The translations under genes and the position numbers were made by a program. This document shows positions 1-6,767 of a stretch of DNA of 64,000 bases, in pieces. Source of the stretch: a virus; the IMG/VR virus record IMGVR_UViG_3300021957_000026, positions 1 to 64,000 of that record; one strand, 5' to 3'. The notes beneath the pieces are model-generated. The model made no database searches and was not told where the DNA came from. It saw only the letters and a program-made list of their open reading frames with translations. How positions within the stretch are numbered: position 1 is the stretch's first letter; every line of letters begins with the position of its first letter.

Positions 1-932
1 CCGACAATACTTGAATAAGAGGAGTTTTGAATCGAATTACCAGTTCCAGCCCCTAAGAAATTATAATCAGCAGTGTAACTTGCTTGACTACCAGATATCT
101 GGTTATCAGATCCCGCTACAATAACATTGTAGTCTCCAAAGATACTATTGCCACTACCAAGTATAGCAGCAGAATATAGTGAGTTGACTTCATTCTCTCC
201 AATAATAAGTGATTCAGCATCAATATAAAGCTTCCTATCTGAACCGTCAAGATCCCCTGTGATAAGTATATCTTGTCCACCAGCATTTATTTTATACCCA
301 GAATCAAAAGTTTTAATTCCACTTATAGTCTGAGAACCTGTTATGCTTACACTAGTATTTAATTTAGTGTGGTCAGCATCTGTAAACACATTTGAATCCG
401 TGGCGGATTCTACAAGAGTCCTAATCTCTGCTGCCGTTTGATCAGCCGTAGCTGCAGTCTCGATACCGTCTAATTTAGATCCGTCTGCTGATACGTCTCG
501 ACCATCAATATTACCAACATTAGTAATGGAGTTAGTCCCCATGTTAAGATCTCCAGTCTTAAGCTCGACTCCACCATCAATAATAAGAGACTCAGAATCA
601 ATAAATAACTTCTTATTACCACCTACTAAATCTCCTGTAATATTGATTACGTCGGAATTTGCAGATATTTGGATGCCAGAAAGAAATGTTTTTAATCCTG
701 TTATCGTTTCAGCGCCTGTTATATTTACATATAAAGCCTGATTATCGGTATTTATTAAATTACTATATTCAGCAAGACTTAAGTGATAATACTGCCCTCC
801 AGCACCTCCTTGTATACCTACTAAACTATTGTGTTGGGTATTCCCTAAATCCAACTGTACGGCGTCTGTAGAACTAGATACGACTTTTAGTTCTACATTC
901 TCTTTTTCTGTAACTGTTACATTAACGCTCAT
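1..932 (-). CDS. Tail fibre protein, N-terminal part (runs off window)
   Basis: The reading frame is open from ATG at 932 to the left edge, so the C-terminus is missing (about 310 residues visible). The N-terminus contains a GGAGGQYYHLS segment of the kind common at fibre attachment regions. A later stretch (GRDVSADGSKLDGIE, then ATADQTAAEI) is a motif seen repeatedly in tail fibres of marine tailed phages. Two diverged copies of a ~60-residue block (ITG-x-x-TI-x-G-x-KTF ... ITGDL ... LxIDxESLII) form an internal repeat. Further on, residues of the type GSGNS, GSDNQISGS and GAGNSI suggest a beta-helical, trimeric-adhesin-like shaft. The start overlaps the stop of the upstream structural gene by ATGA, so it belongs to the leftward virion operon. 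Receptor binding is inferred from family resemblance. Confidence 0.8.
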   Translation of the reverse strand, partial: MSVNVTVTEKENVELKVVSSSTDAVQLDLGNTQHNSLVGIQGGAGGQYYHLSLAEYSNLINTDNQALYVNITGAETITGLKTFLSGIQISANSDVINITGDLVGGNKKLFIDSESLIIDGGVELKTGDLNMGTNSITNVGNIDGRDVSADGSKLDGIETAATADQTAAEIRTLVESATDSNVFTDADHTKLNTSVSITGSQTISGIKTFDSGYKINAGGQDILITGDLDGSDRKLYIDAESLIIGENEVNSLYSAAILGSGNSIFGDYNVIVAGSDNQISGSQASYTADYNFLGAGTGNSIQNSSYSSIV

Positions 933-1276
933 GGAAGAGGAGTAGCTGTTCCACTAATAGTGGCCGTACCATACAACAATCTATCAACACAATTATCTGA
1001 TTTTACTAAAAAAATATCATAAGAGCTATACGCAGGTTCTATAGCTTGGGTATCTGCACTACTCAAAGACATAGAAGCGCCCCCATTTGAAAGGTCAGTC
1101 TCGGTATATGTAAAGGTAGCTTGGACATGATGATCATAATCCCTATAAACAACTCCAGTTAGATAAACAGCATCGGTTGACAAGTCATAAGGAGAGCCAT
1201 CGTCATCTGTTAATGTAACAGGGATACTAAAGCATGTTCCTTGCTCAATAGTTATATTGTATTTTTGCCCAGCCAT
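929..1276 (-). CDS. Small virion structural protein (probable distal tail/fibre-associated)
   Basis: This 115-residue protein has no signal peptide or membrane segment and reads as all-beta. It opens with a conserved-looking phrase (NITIEQGTCFSIPVTL, then DDDGSPYDLS) and later has AIEPAYSSYDIFLV and LLYGTATISG. This pattern (a variable extension, then a YD-[IV] strand, then a gene-end G-x-[AV]-x-[IV]) is typical of small beta-sandwich proteins coded beside tail fibres in many phages. The exact function is unknown. It sits between a holin-like gene and the fibre gene, overlapping the latter by 4 bases. The start ATG at 1276 is preceded by GTGTAA nine bases upstream and no Shine-Dalgarno sequence. 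Confidence 0.65.
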   Translation of the reverse strand: MAGQKYNITIEQGTCFSIPVTLTDDDGSPYDLSTDAVYLTGVVYRDYDHHVQATFTYTETDLSNGGASMSLSSADTQAIEPAYSSYDIFLVKSDNCVDRLLYGTATISGTATPLP

Positions 1277-1285
1277 TACTAAATC

Positions 1286-1597
1286 TTACACAATATTCTG
1301 TTCTCTGAGCTTTTTATTTTCACTCCGAAGATATTTAATTTCTATTTTTAATTCCGTAACTTGTACGGTAAGCTCTTGGATCTGATCCCTCATAGCTTTT
1401 TTCTGGTCAGAAGCATCCATTAAAAGAGTCTCTAAACGATCTACTCTTGTAATTAGATTGTCTCTCAAAATAGCTTCTGTTTCATAGTCTATTTTAGCTA
1501 AAGTTTTATTTAGAATTAACTTTTTCTCCAAAAACTTCCATATTCCTCCTCCTAGAACAGCAGATATCAAAGCTGTTAAGATAGTTGGTTCGTCCAT
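1286..1597 (-). CDS. Holin-like / membrane-anchored coiled-coil protein
   Basis: The protein has 103 residues. A short hydrophobic N-terminal segment (about residues 6-22, ILTALISAVLGGGIWKFL) is followed by a charged stretch and then a long heptad-like coiled coil from about residue 45 to the end (DRLETLL, IQELTVQVTELKIEIKYL). One N-terminal membrane anchor followed by a coiled coil fits either a small class III-type holin or an inner-membrane spanin-like protein. It lies among tail genes rather than beside a recognisable endolysin. The stop codon TAA is part of a GTGTAA motif that precedes the next gene. The start ATG at 1597 is divergent from the gene at 1661. Function is inferred only from topology. 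Confidence 0.5.
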   Translation of the reverse strand: MDEPTILTALISAVLGGGIWKFLEKKLILNKTLAKIDYETEAILRDNLITRVDRLETLLMDASDQKKAMRDQIQELTVQVTELKIEIKYLRSENKKLREQNIV

Positions 1598-1627
1598 AAA
1601 TATTAGTTACACAACTTTTTAATTTTG

Positions 1628-1655
1628 TGTGTAAACAATATTGACTAATTATAAG
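1628..1655 (+). promoter_or_regulatory. Candidate promoter of the 1661-3754 unit
   Basis: A TATAAG box lies at 1650-1655, five bases before the ATG at 1661. A TGTGTA sequence lies 16 bases further upstream at 1628-1633, and a TTGACT lies at 1641-1646 (too close to pair with this -10). The only non-coding DNA between the two divergent genes is 1598-1660, so both transcription starts must lie here. If the -10 is real, the transcript would start at or next to the ATG (leaderless). Confidence 0.4.
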
Positions 1656-1660
1656 TTTGT

Positions 1661-2731
1661 ATGGAGAGACGCAAACACGACACGAGTATCGAAAAAGCCG
1701 AAGCTTTCACAAGAAAGTTTTGTAATCCAGAAGATAGCGCAACTATCTCTGAGATAGACGTACACGCTAGAGAAGTAGCTTGGGCTTTGTTAAAAAGAAT
1801 TAAACATTTAGAGCAACAATCTTGTGTTTGTGAAGAGTGTGGTAACGAAGTAGAAGACCAACCTTTAGAAGAAGAGACCACAGAAGAAGAGGTAACAGTT
1901 GAAAAAAAACAAGCGCAAGAAGTCAAAGCTGAAACAGGTGAGACTTCTACTATGGATAAGCTAACAGAAATAGCTGAAAAAAATAAAGATATTTTAGATA
2001 AAGCTGCAAAAGGCACCGCTGCTGCAGCCGCTGCTGGAGCAACAACCCAAACAGCAAGTGCCGCTACTGGTTTAAGTGCTTTTGTACAAGAGACAGTTCA
2101 AAAAGTAGGAACGATTGGGGTCGCTGGAACTATGTCCATAGGTAGTGGAGCTTACTTCCAAGCTAAGACAACAAAAGAAAAAGGTACTGAGATAGCTGTT
2201 GTGGCAGAACAAGAGCATAAAGTATTTTCTAATTTAAATGATTTTACTGAAACAACAATTGGGTTCCAACCTTTCGGAGGTGTTACCGAGGCAATTGTAG
2301 AATATGCCGAAAAAGGTTATGGAGATGTCATTGGTACATCTGAAGAAGGTTACGAAGGAGGAGAAGGAGAAGGTGAGGAATCTAGCGGTGAAGAGGAAGA
2401 GAGTGAAGCCTCAAATGAAGAAACCTCTAACGAGGGCAAAGGAAATGAAGGCGAGCCTACCGAAGAAAAGAATAAAGAAGGTGAAGAAGAAGCTGTTAAA
2501 GAAGAAGAATCTGTAGAAACCGAAGAGAAAACTGAAGAAGAAACCGAAGGGGAAGAATCAGAAGAGGAGTCTAACGAAAACGAAGAGGAAAACGAAGAGA
2601 AAAACGAAGAGGAAGAAGAAGAGTCCGAAGAGGGCGAAAAGAAGAAAACAGATCTTGAGGACTCAGAAGAAACAATAGAACTAGAAGAAGATGATCAGGT
2701 CACTCAAGTACCTGATGTTATAACCAGATAA
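1661..2731 (+). CDS. Highly acidic protein with Ala/Gly-rich hydrophobic centre
   Basis: I do not recognise this 356-residue protein. The N-terminal ~50 residues look helical and end in a cysteine cluster (C55, C57, C60). Residues ~115-165 are Ala/Gly-rich and weakly hydrophobic (AKGTAAAAAAGATT, then a second segment around TIGVAGTMSIGSGAYF), like a glycine-zipper or hairpin membrane insertion. From about residue 225 to 350 roughly half of the residues are glutamate. It is the first gene of a + strand three-gene unit, five bases before the next gene. The strand opposes both flanking phage blocks. The acidic tail could mimic nucleic acid or bind a basic partner such as the Lys-rich tail of the next protein. 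That is speculation. Confidence 0.7.
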   Translation: MERRKHDTSIEKAEAFTRKFCNPEDSATISEIDVHAREVAWALLKRIKHLEQQSCVCEECGNEVEDQPLEEETTEEEVTVEKKQAQEVKAETGETSTMDKLTEIAEKNKDILDKAAKGTAAAAAAGATTQTASAATGLSAFVQETVQKVGTIGVAGTMSIGSGAYFQAKTTKEKGTEIAVVAEQEHKVFSNLNDFTETTIGFQPFGGVTEAIVEYAEKGYGDVIGTSEEGYEGGEGEGEESSGEEEESEASNEETSNEGKGNEGEPTEEKNKEGEEEAVKEEESVETEEKTEEETEGEESEEESNENEEENEEKNEEEEEESEEGEKKKTDLEDSEETIELEEDDQVTQVPDVITR

Positions 2732-2735
2732 TACT

Positions 2736-2927
2736 ATGGGAGATTTATTCGATAAAATACTAGCCCCTTACATGGGGTCTATGCCTGAATTTATTATTTC
2801 GATATTAGGCTTATTAGGGACTCTTTCTTACATAGTCCCCGAAGATAGTAAATTGGGCAGGTTATTGGGTAAGTTAACGGGTAATCTAATTAAACTTAAG
2901 AATTTTATACTAAAAAAGAAGAAATGA
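2736..2927 (+). CDS. Small membrane protein with basic C-terminus
   Basis: This 63-residue protein has one clear transmembrane helix (about residues 17-34, PEFIISILGLLGTLSYIV). The C-terminal half is strongly basic (KLGRLLGKL, then KLKNFILKKKK). The layout resembles small holins or membrane regulators, but no family is recognised. It starts five bases after the acidic protein and its stop overlaps the next start by ATGA, so the three genes are very likely co-translated. The opposite charges of this tail and the upstream acidic tail suggest that the two could interact (inference). Confidence 0.55.
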   Translation: MGDLFDKILAPYMGSMPEFIISILGLLGTLSYIVPEDSKLGRLLGKLTGNLIKLKNFILKKKK

Positions 2928-3754
2928 AGCGCACACTCATAACTTTACTCTCAATTATTTCTGTAGCTAAATCTGCTGTTATTACTTCTGTAGAAGGGAA
3001 TATATTCCTGATAAACCCTACAGAAAACCCTAATATTAACCCTTTAGTCAATATTCAAAGACCGATTGAAATCAGCAATGAGGAAATTGTAGATATAGCC
3101 GAAAGTAAAGATAAAAAATTAGACATGGTTATTACTTGGGACGCAGATGAAGAACAGATTTATGATTTTTATGACGCCCCAAATTGGAATTTTTCACAAT
3201 CAGATTCTCAGGAATTAAATAGAGATTTTCCCATCTCTAATATATTGACTATAACAGACGCCCTAATACTTGAAGATAGCCCCTCTTATTCAAACATTGA
3301 AATTAATGATGGGTTTTCAGTGACATTAATATCTACGGATTTTACCTTCCAAAACAACAATGGCTTCACAGGAGTTGAAGATGATGAAAATGTGTATTCA
3401 GTTTTAAATATAACTGAAGGTTCAAGTATGGATGCTATGTTTTCTGCAATTGGTCTAAAGATAAATGTAGATTCAACTAGTAGTTTAACATTACGAGGAG
3501 CTGGGGACTCAATCAATAGTCAGATAGAAAGATCTATCGTTAATTTATCTCCAAACGCGCAGCTCACTCTAGATTCAATAGAGGAGTTTTCAGAACAGGG
3601 TGATGATATTTATTTGAATGGTGTATCGTTCTCCCAAAACCCATCTATTTTAAAGTTCAGTGGTACAACGGGTACTGCGATCCCAGAGGTGAATTTTATT
3701 CTTTTTAGCGCCATACCTATAATACTACTTCTTAATAAAAAAAGACGCTCATAA
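2924..3754 (+). CDS. Secreted protein with PEP-CTERM-like sorting tail
   Basis: The 276-residue protein has an N-terminal Sec signal peptide (MKRTLITLLSIISVAKSA). A Ser/Asn/Thr-rich beta-type body contains stretches such as LTITDALIL, FSVTLIS and NIT, reminiscent of beta-solenoid surface proteins. The C-terminus has the tripartite PEP-CTERM layout: IPEV at 253-256 (PEP-like), a hydrophobic helix of about 15 residues, then a basic cluster KKRRS. PEP-CTERM tails are processed by exosortases in Gram-negative bacteria, notably many Verrucomicrobiota. PEV instead of PEP is a deviation, so the assignment is not certain. It closes the + strand unit and is followed at once by a strong terminator. Export and anchoring to the host surface are inferred. 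Confidence 0.6.
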   Translation: MKRTLITLLSIISVAKSAVITSVEGNIFLINPTENPNINPLVNIQRPIEISNEEIVDIAESKDKKLDMVITWDADEEQIYDFYDAPNWNFSQSDSQELNRDFPISNILTITDALILEDSPSYSNIEINDGFSVTLISTDFTFQNNNGFTGVEDDENVYSVLNITEGSSMDAMFSAIGLKINVDSTSSLTLRGAGDSINSQIERSIVNLSPNAQLTLDSIEEFSEQGDDIYLNGVSFSQNPSILKFSGTTGTAIPEVNFILFSAIPIILLLNKKRRS

Positions 3755-3760
3755 ATAACC

Positions 3761-3793
3761 AAAAACGGCATCCGTAAGGGATGCCGTTTTTTA
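3761..3793. terminator. Strong bidirectional intrinsic terminator
   Basis: A 12-bp stem (AAAACGGCATCC / GGATGCCGTTTT) with a GTAA loop has an A-run on the left and a T-run on the right, so it works on both strands. It lies 7 bases after the end of the + strand unit and 2 bases from the stop of the convergent spanin-like gene. Confidence 0.85.
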
Positions 3794-3794
3794 T

Positions 3795-4043
3795 TTAATC
3801 GAAAAGCTCTCTTTCTAACTTCCTGTATCGAGCGTCAGAATGCCAGACTTCATCACTCTGAGGGGTGTACGTCCCCTCCTGAGTCTGAACTGGAATCCCC
3901 GCCTTGAGCTTTAAGGAAGACGGCTGATATATGTTTAAAGTCGTCGTTTTCGGACTTGAGCCGCCGCCGCAGGAGGTCAGCCCGATCAGAGGAGTTACTA
4001 TCACCAGCAGCCCGTAATTCTTCAATTTCATTAATAAGTTCAT
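3795..4043 (-). CDS. Lipoprotein, probable outer-membrane spanin (Rz1-like)
   Basis: This 82-residue protein has a lipoprotein signal peptide with the lipobox LTSC followed by a GGGSS linker (lipidated Cys near residue 25). After the linker it has a motif seen in phage o-spanin-like proteins: LKLKAGIPVQT, TYTPQSDEVWHSDARYRKLE. Most of the gene lies inside the 3853-4149 gene in another frame, the classic Rz/Rz1 nesting. o-Spanins link to an inner-membrane partner and fuse the membranes in the last step of Gram-negative lysis. It ends beside the bidirectional terminator, so it is the last gene of the leftward operon. The homology is from memory of motif style, not a search. Confidence 0.6.
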   Translation of the reverse strand: MNLLMKLKNYGLLVIVTPLIGLTSCGGGSSPKTTTLNIYQPSSLKLKAGIPVQTQEGTYTPQSDEVWHSDARYRKLERELFD

Positions 4044-4149
4044 TTTTTATCTTTCTATGGTTGTTTTTAATTTCAAAAAAAGCCAATTTATTCCTTAATT
4101 CAAGGTACAATTTAAGACTTTGAGCCAGAGTTTTAATCAAGGACATCAT
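3853..4149 (-). CDS. Probable inner-membrane spanin partner (Rz-like), overlapping the lipoprotein gene
   Basis: I start this gene at the ATG at 4149 (MMSLIKTL), just after the hldD stop, rather than at the upstream in-frame start at 4197 that lies inside hldD. The ~98-residue product has an N-terminal amphipathic/hydrophobic helix and then a charged helical region (KIKNELINEIEELRAA, RADLLRRRLKSE) that could form a coiled coil. The C-terminus is Ser/Gly/Asp-rich. The lipoprotein gene starts inside it in a different frame, as in Rz/Rz1 pairs. The N-terminal helix is less hydrophobic than a standard i-spanin anchor, so the role is uncertain. Confidence 0.5.
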   Translation of the reverse strand: MMSLIKTLAQSLKLYLELRNKLAFFEIKNNHRKIKNELINEIEELRAAGDSNSSDRADLLRRRLKSENDDFKHISAVFLKAQGGDSSSDSGGDVHPSE

Positions 4150-4156
4150 ACTTCTT

Positions 4157-4960
4157 TTATATACACTCCAAAACTTGTTTCCACTCCATTTCTCCAATTA
4201 CAGAAGTCAGTTTAGTAATGTCTGCCTTAGTAAACTTTTGGTACTGTCCTTTTAAGTTCGAAGGTAGAGCAATCTGCTTGACTTTTGCGCCAGAGTTCTC
4301 AGCCATCTTGTCAGCAATGTCTTTAAATGAAACAGAATTACCAGTCCCGACATTATAAATACCAGAGTCATCATGATGAAGCATACGATAATGCACCTCA
4401 CAAACGTCTTCGACGTTAACAAAATCTCTGCTTGCTTTGGTCCTAAAAACTTTGATCTCTCCATCTTCTTGAACTTGTTTGATAAATTTAGTTATCGGGC
4501 TTGCTTGATCACCCTTGCCTTCTTCGTGTTGACCATAGACATTAAAATATCTAAATCCTTGATACGGATGATCTTCATTTAACAACCAATTGTCAAACAT
4601 ATATTTACTATATGCATAAGGGCTTAGAGGGGTACAGAACTGGTCTTCCTCAAAGGTCTCTGCCAAACCGTAGACTGAAGCACTACTTGCATACTGAAAT
4701 TTTATTCCCATATTCGCACACATTTGATAAAGTGTGCCAGAGAATATAAAATTCTCATTTAATATTTTTTTTAGATCTTTCTCTGTTGTACTAGAATTAG
4801 CACCGAGGTGGATAACAGCATCAACCGCATGAAGATCAGGAAACTTCTTTTTAGAAGACTTAAGATCAAAACCTATAACTTCAAGACCCCTCTTTGACAA
4901 ATAAGGGCAGAGATTCTTACCAATAAAACCTTCGCTACCAGTAACAACAACCCTTTTCAT
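4157..4960 (-). CDS. hldD: ADP-L-glycero-D-manno-heptose 6-epimerase
   Basis: This 267-residue protein is an extended short-chain dehydrogenase/epimerase. It has the N-terminal NAD-binding motif TGSEGFIGKN (residues 7-16), LGANSSTTEKD, the catalytic YAYSK (Y-x-x-x-K) and FRYFNVYGQHEEGKGDQAS. The last two phrases are diagnostic of HldD (RfaD), which epimerises ADP-D-glycero-D-manno-heptose to the L form for LPS inner core. The C-terminal LKGQYQKFTKADITKL also matches HldD. It is slightly shorter than the ~310-residue cellular enzyme. It lies between a structural-type gene and the spanin-like pair. Phages use such genes to modify host LPS or supply sugars for glycosylation; which applies here is not visible. 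Confidence 0.88.
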   Translation of the reverse strand: MKRVVVTGSEGFIGKNLCPYLSKRGLEVIGFDLKSSKKKFPDLHAVDAVIHLGANSSTTEKDLKKILNENFIFSGTLYQMCANMGIKFQYASSASVYGLAETFEEDQFCTPLSPYAYSKYMFDNWLLNEDHPYQGFRYFNVYGQHEEGKGDQASPITKFIKQVQEDGEIKVFRTKASRDFVNVEDVCEVHYRMLHHDDSGIYNVGTGNSVSFKDIADKMAENSGAKVKQIALPSNLKGQYQKFTKADITKLTSVIGEMEWKQVLECI

Positions 4961-4971
4961 GTAGGATTATA

Positions 4972-5949
4972 TTAAAGATCTCCAGTATCTTCAACAACTT
5001 CTTTGATGTCATTTAAAAACGGATAAGCATTTAACAAGTCCTGATGCTGGGCAAATGATTCATCGTCCCATCCCCATTCAGAAAACTTTTCTTCATCGTC
5101 CCAAGCCAGAACATCTTCTGAAGCCATAGAACTAACAGGCTTCTTAGACCAGAACTTACAACTCCAGTACCTTGGGGTAGTTTTATCTTTAGCTGTATCA
5201 CATTTATGCCTAGCCCTAAAATTCCTTCGCCTAGCTGGGTCATCTCGCTTGATTTCCATATTAGGATCACCAAACTTTACCATAACGACATTACCTGTTT
5301 TAGGGTTTTTAACATAAACCCCAAACTTTTTCTTACCACCTTTAAGTCGAAAAGGTTTATTTAAAGTCTTTTTTTCAGCTTCAGAGTAATCAATATCTTC
5401 GATATCTTGATCCGATTCTGTTGAAGCATCAATCTTAACAAAATCCAAACGAGCTAAAGCAAAATCTAATTCATCAAAATCAACGAACCCTTTACCCTGC
5501 TCTTCTAGATAATACTCTTCAGACCCTTTTGCAACGTCTTGATCTGCAGCACGGTACGACTTCTTAACCTTGCCTCCACGAAGCATCTTTAAGAACATAT
5601 TGACCCTAGCCATCGCCCACTGACCTCTAGTCTTGTTGGGACGGTGACTAGAGCTAAAAGCACCAGAACCACGGCGATAGATCTTCTTTAATTGACCTAA
5701 AGTCGCTTTTTTGGAATACTTCTCATTATGCTCTTTTACTTTATTTTTAAGAGCCGTAACAACCTTTTCTGAAAAAGTAATTTTCTTTCCATCTTTCCCT
5801 GCGCTGCCCTTCTCATTTTTAGAAGAGCCTTTTTTACGCTCACTAGGCTTAGAAGGGGTCTGAGCGCCACCCTTAGGGCCAGAACGTTTAGCAGACTGAG
5901 ATTCAATGAAATTTTTAGCTTCTTTAGAAAAATCGTATTCCATTTGCAT
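4972..5949 (-). CDS. Conserved phage two-domain protein with FRARHxCD / YWSC motif
   Basis: Starts are possible at 5949 (MQMEYDF) or 5943 (MEYDF); the second is preferred because it lies ten bases after GTGTAA. A basic, low-complexity N-terminus (~residues 15-55) is followed by a compact domain with TLGQLKKIYRRGSGAFSSSH and RGQWAMARVNMFLKML. A second domain has the phrase VKFGDPNMEIKRDDP, then RRRNFRARHKCD and TPRYWSCKFWS. Both domains recur in uncharacterised proteins of marine T4-like and siphoviral phages, where the second is often fused to other domains. Two Cys and one His in the second domain could bind metal. Function is unknown. It is the first gene downstream of two small conserved proteins and may share a transcript with hldD. 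Confidence 0.6.
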   Translation of the reverse strand: MQMEYDFSKEAKNFIESQSAKRSGPKGGAQTPSKPSERKKGSSKNEKGSAGKDGKKITFSEKVVTALKNKVKEHNEKYSKKATLGQLKKIYRRGSGAFSSSHRPNKTRGQWAMARVNMFLKMLRGGKVKKSYRAADQDVAKGSEEYYLEEQGKGFVDFDELDFALARLDFVKIDASTESDQDIEDIDYSEAEKKTLNKPFRLKGGKKKFGVYVKNPKTGNVVMVKFGDPNMEIKRDDPARRRNFRARHKCDTAKDKTTPRYWSCKFWSKKPVSSMASEDVLAWDDEEKFSEWGWDDESFAQHQDLLNAYPFLNDIKEVVEDTGDL

Positions 5950-5953
5950 TCAA

Positions 5954-6142
5954 TTACACTTCTTTTTCAAAAACTTCTAAATATGTTTTGTTTTTTTCTT
6001 CATCTGACATAGAAGAGAATTGCTTATTCACTTCATTAGCAGTCAAAGCTGAAACAATATCTATTAATTCTGTAAAAGAGATGTTTGAAGCCATCCGATT
6101 AACCAACTCTTTTTTGAGTTCAGTCTCTTGTTCTTCAGTCAT
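5954..6142 (-). CDS. Small conserved phage protein
   Basis: This 62-residue, helical, charged protein has the phrase LVNRMASNISFTELIDIVSA and an acidic C-terminal half (MSDEEKNKTYLEVFEKEV). Short proteins with the same N-terminal phrase occur in cyanophages and related marine phages without a known role. It overlaps the preceding gene by 8 bases and its stop TAA lies inside the GTGTAA motif in front of the next gene. Confidence 0.55.
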   Translation of the reverse strand: MTEEQETELKKELVNRMASNISFTELIDIVSALTANEVNKQFSSMSDEEKNKTYLEVFEKEV

Positions 6143-6350
6143 CTTTTTGTTCGTAGATCCTCAAATCTGGCTGATTAGTATTAGCCTCTTTGAATTTATT
6201 CTTAAAGCAAACAATCTTAAAAGATTTGCCATTAACTTTAATGCTACCCGAATAGAAAGATTGATTAGATCCATCTACACGCCATAAAGCACCAACTTCT
6301 CTTTCTGACCAATCAGAGCTTTTTTTATTATTATCGTTATTATTTTCCAT
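6135..6350 (-). CDS. Small protein of the GALW/FKNK type (DUF736-like)
   Basis: The 71-residue product has the pattern EVGALWRVDGSNQSFYSG, then IKVNGKSFKIVCFKNKFK and QPDLRIYEQ. This layout (GALW-K/R, a Y/F-x-G turn, an IVxFKNK strand and PDxxIY) is common in short uncharacterised phage and plasmid proteins and suggests a small beta-barrel. Its start overlaps the end of the 50-residue gene at 6340-6492 and its end overlaps the next gene by 8 bases, so it is part of a tightly packed operon. Confidence 0.55.
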   Translation of the reverse strand: MENNNDNNKKSSDWSEREVGALWRVDGSNQSFYSGSIKVNGKSFKIVCFKNKFKEANTNQPDLRIYEQKDD

Positions 6351-6492
6351 AATTAATTTCAGATTTTTTATTTTTAGGTAAAAGATTGTAACGCTTCTTT
6401 AATCTACGGTAGATTCTTTTTTGGATTGGTTCACAATTATGCAAATCTACATTGCATATCCTTCTTAGTTCTTTAGATTTTTTTCCACTCAT
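6340..6492 (-). CDS. Short basic protein (50 aa)
   Basis: The frame from ATG at 6492 to TAA at 6340 codes for 50 residues beginning MSGKKSKELRRICNVDL and ending KKSEINYGK. It is very basic, with a helical R/K-rich core (PIQKRIYRRLKKRYNLL). Short phage proteins beginning SGKK(S/A)K-x-LR occur elsewhere, again without known function. It lies immediately after a hairpin and overlaps the next gene by 11 bases, which supports its reality. Confidence 0.5.
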   Translation of the reverse strand: MSGKKSKELRRICNVDLHNCEPIQKRIYRRLKKRYNLLPKNKKSEINYGK

Positions 6493-6501
6493 ATGAAGTT
6501 A

Positions 6502-6521
6502 ACGGGGGCGCTAGCCCCCGT
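6502..6521. terminator. GC-rich hairpin between small genes
   Basis: ACGGGGGC and GCCCCCGT form an 8-bp stem with a GCTA loop, the most GC-rich stretch in this AT-rich area. No clear T-run follows on either strand, so it may be a weak terminator or an RNA-processing/stability hairpin rather than a classical intrinsic terminator. Confidence 0.5.
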
Positions 6522-6526
6522 ATTAG

Positions 6527-6736
6527 TTAAGCAAGATTCACTGACGCGACACTAGACTTAGCTAGCTTACGCGATTGGTTCCTATTTCGGTCGTACACAT
6601 GAATGTAGGAGTTAGTTTCATGCATGAACTGAGCGTTCACAACATCTCCCTGAGTTGTGTAAAGGCCAAAAAATCGACCCTTAGATTCCCGAATAGACCG
6701 CAAAGCAGACGTTTGCTTTCTTGTTAGCTTCTTCAT
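6527..6736 (-). CDS. Small conserved hypothetical protein
   Basis: This 69-residue, basic protein begins MKKLTRKQTSALRSIRESKG and continues with beta-type segments (RFFGLYTTQGDVVNAQF, YIHVYDRNRNQSRKLAKSS). The pattern resembles short phage proteins with an SH3-like fold that carry a 'YD' turn followed by a basic strand. I cannot assign a function. It follows the Clp gene by about 30 bases and is followed by the GC-rich hairpin. Confidence 0.5.
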   Translation of the reverse strand: MKKLTRKQTSALRSIRESKGRFFGLYTTQGDVVNAQFMHETNSYIHVYDRNRNQSRKLAKSSVASVNLA

Positions 6737-6767
6737 ATGCTTATGTTAGGTACATTGGGTGTATTTT

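Noticed and set aside
526-871. Two + strand frames opposite the left-edge fibre
   Set aside because: They lie fully inside a long open fibre frame with recognisable fibre motifs; no start signals or motifs of their own.
1645-2016. Open frame of 123 codons antisense to the acidic gene
   Set aside because: It is the complement of a Glu-rich, purine-biased coding sequence, which gives Ser/Phe-rich long open frames by composition. No promoter, motif or coupling supports it.
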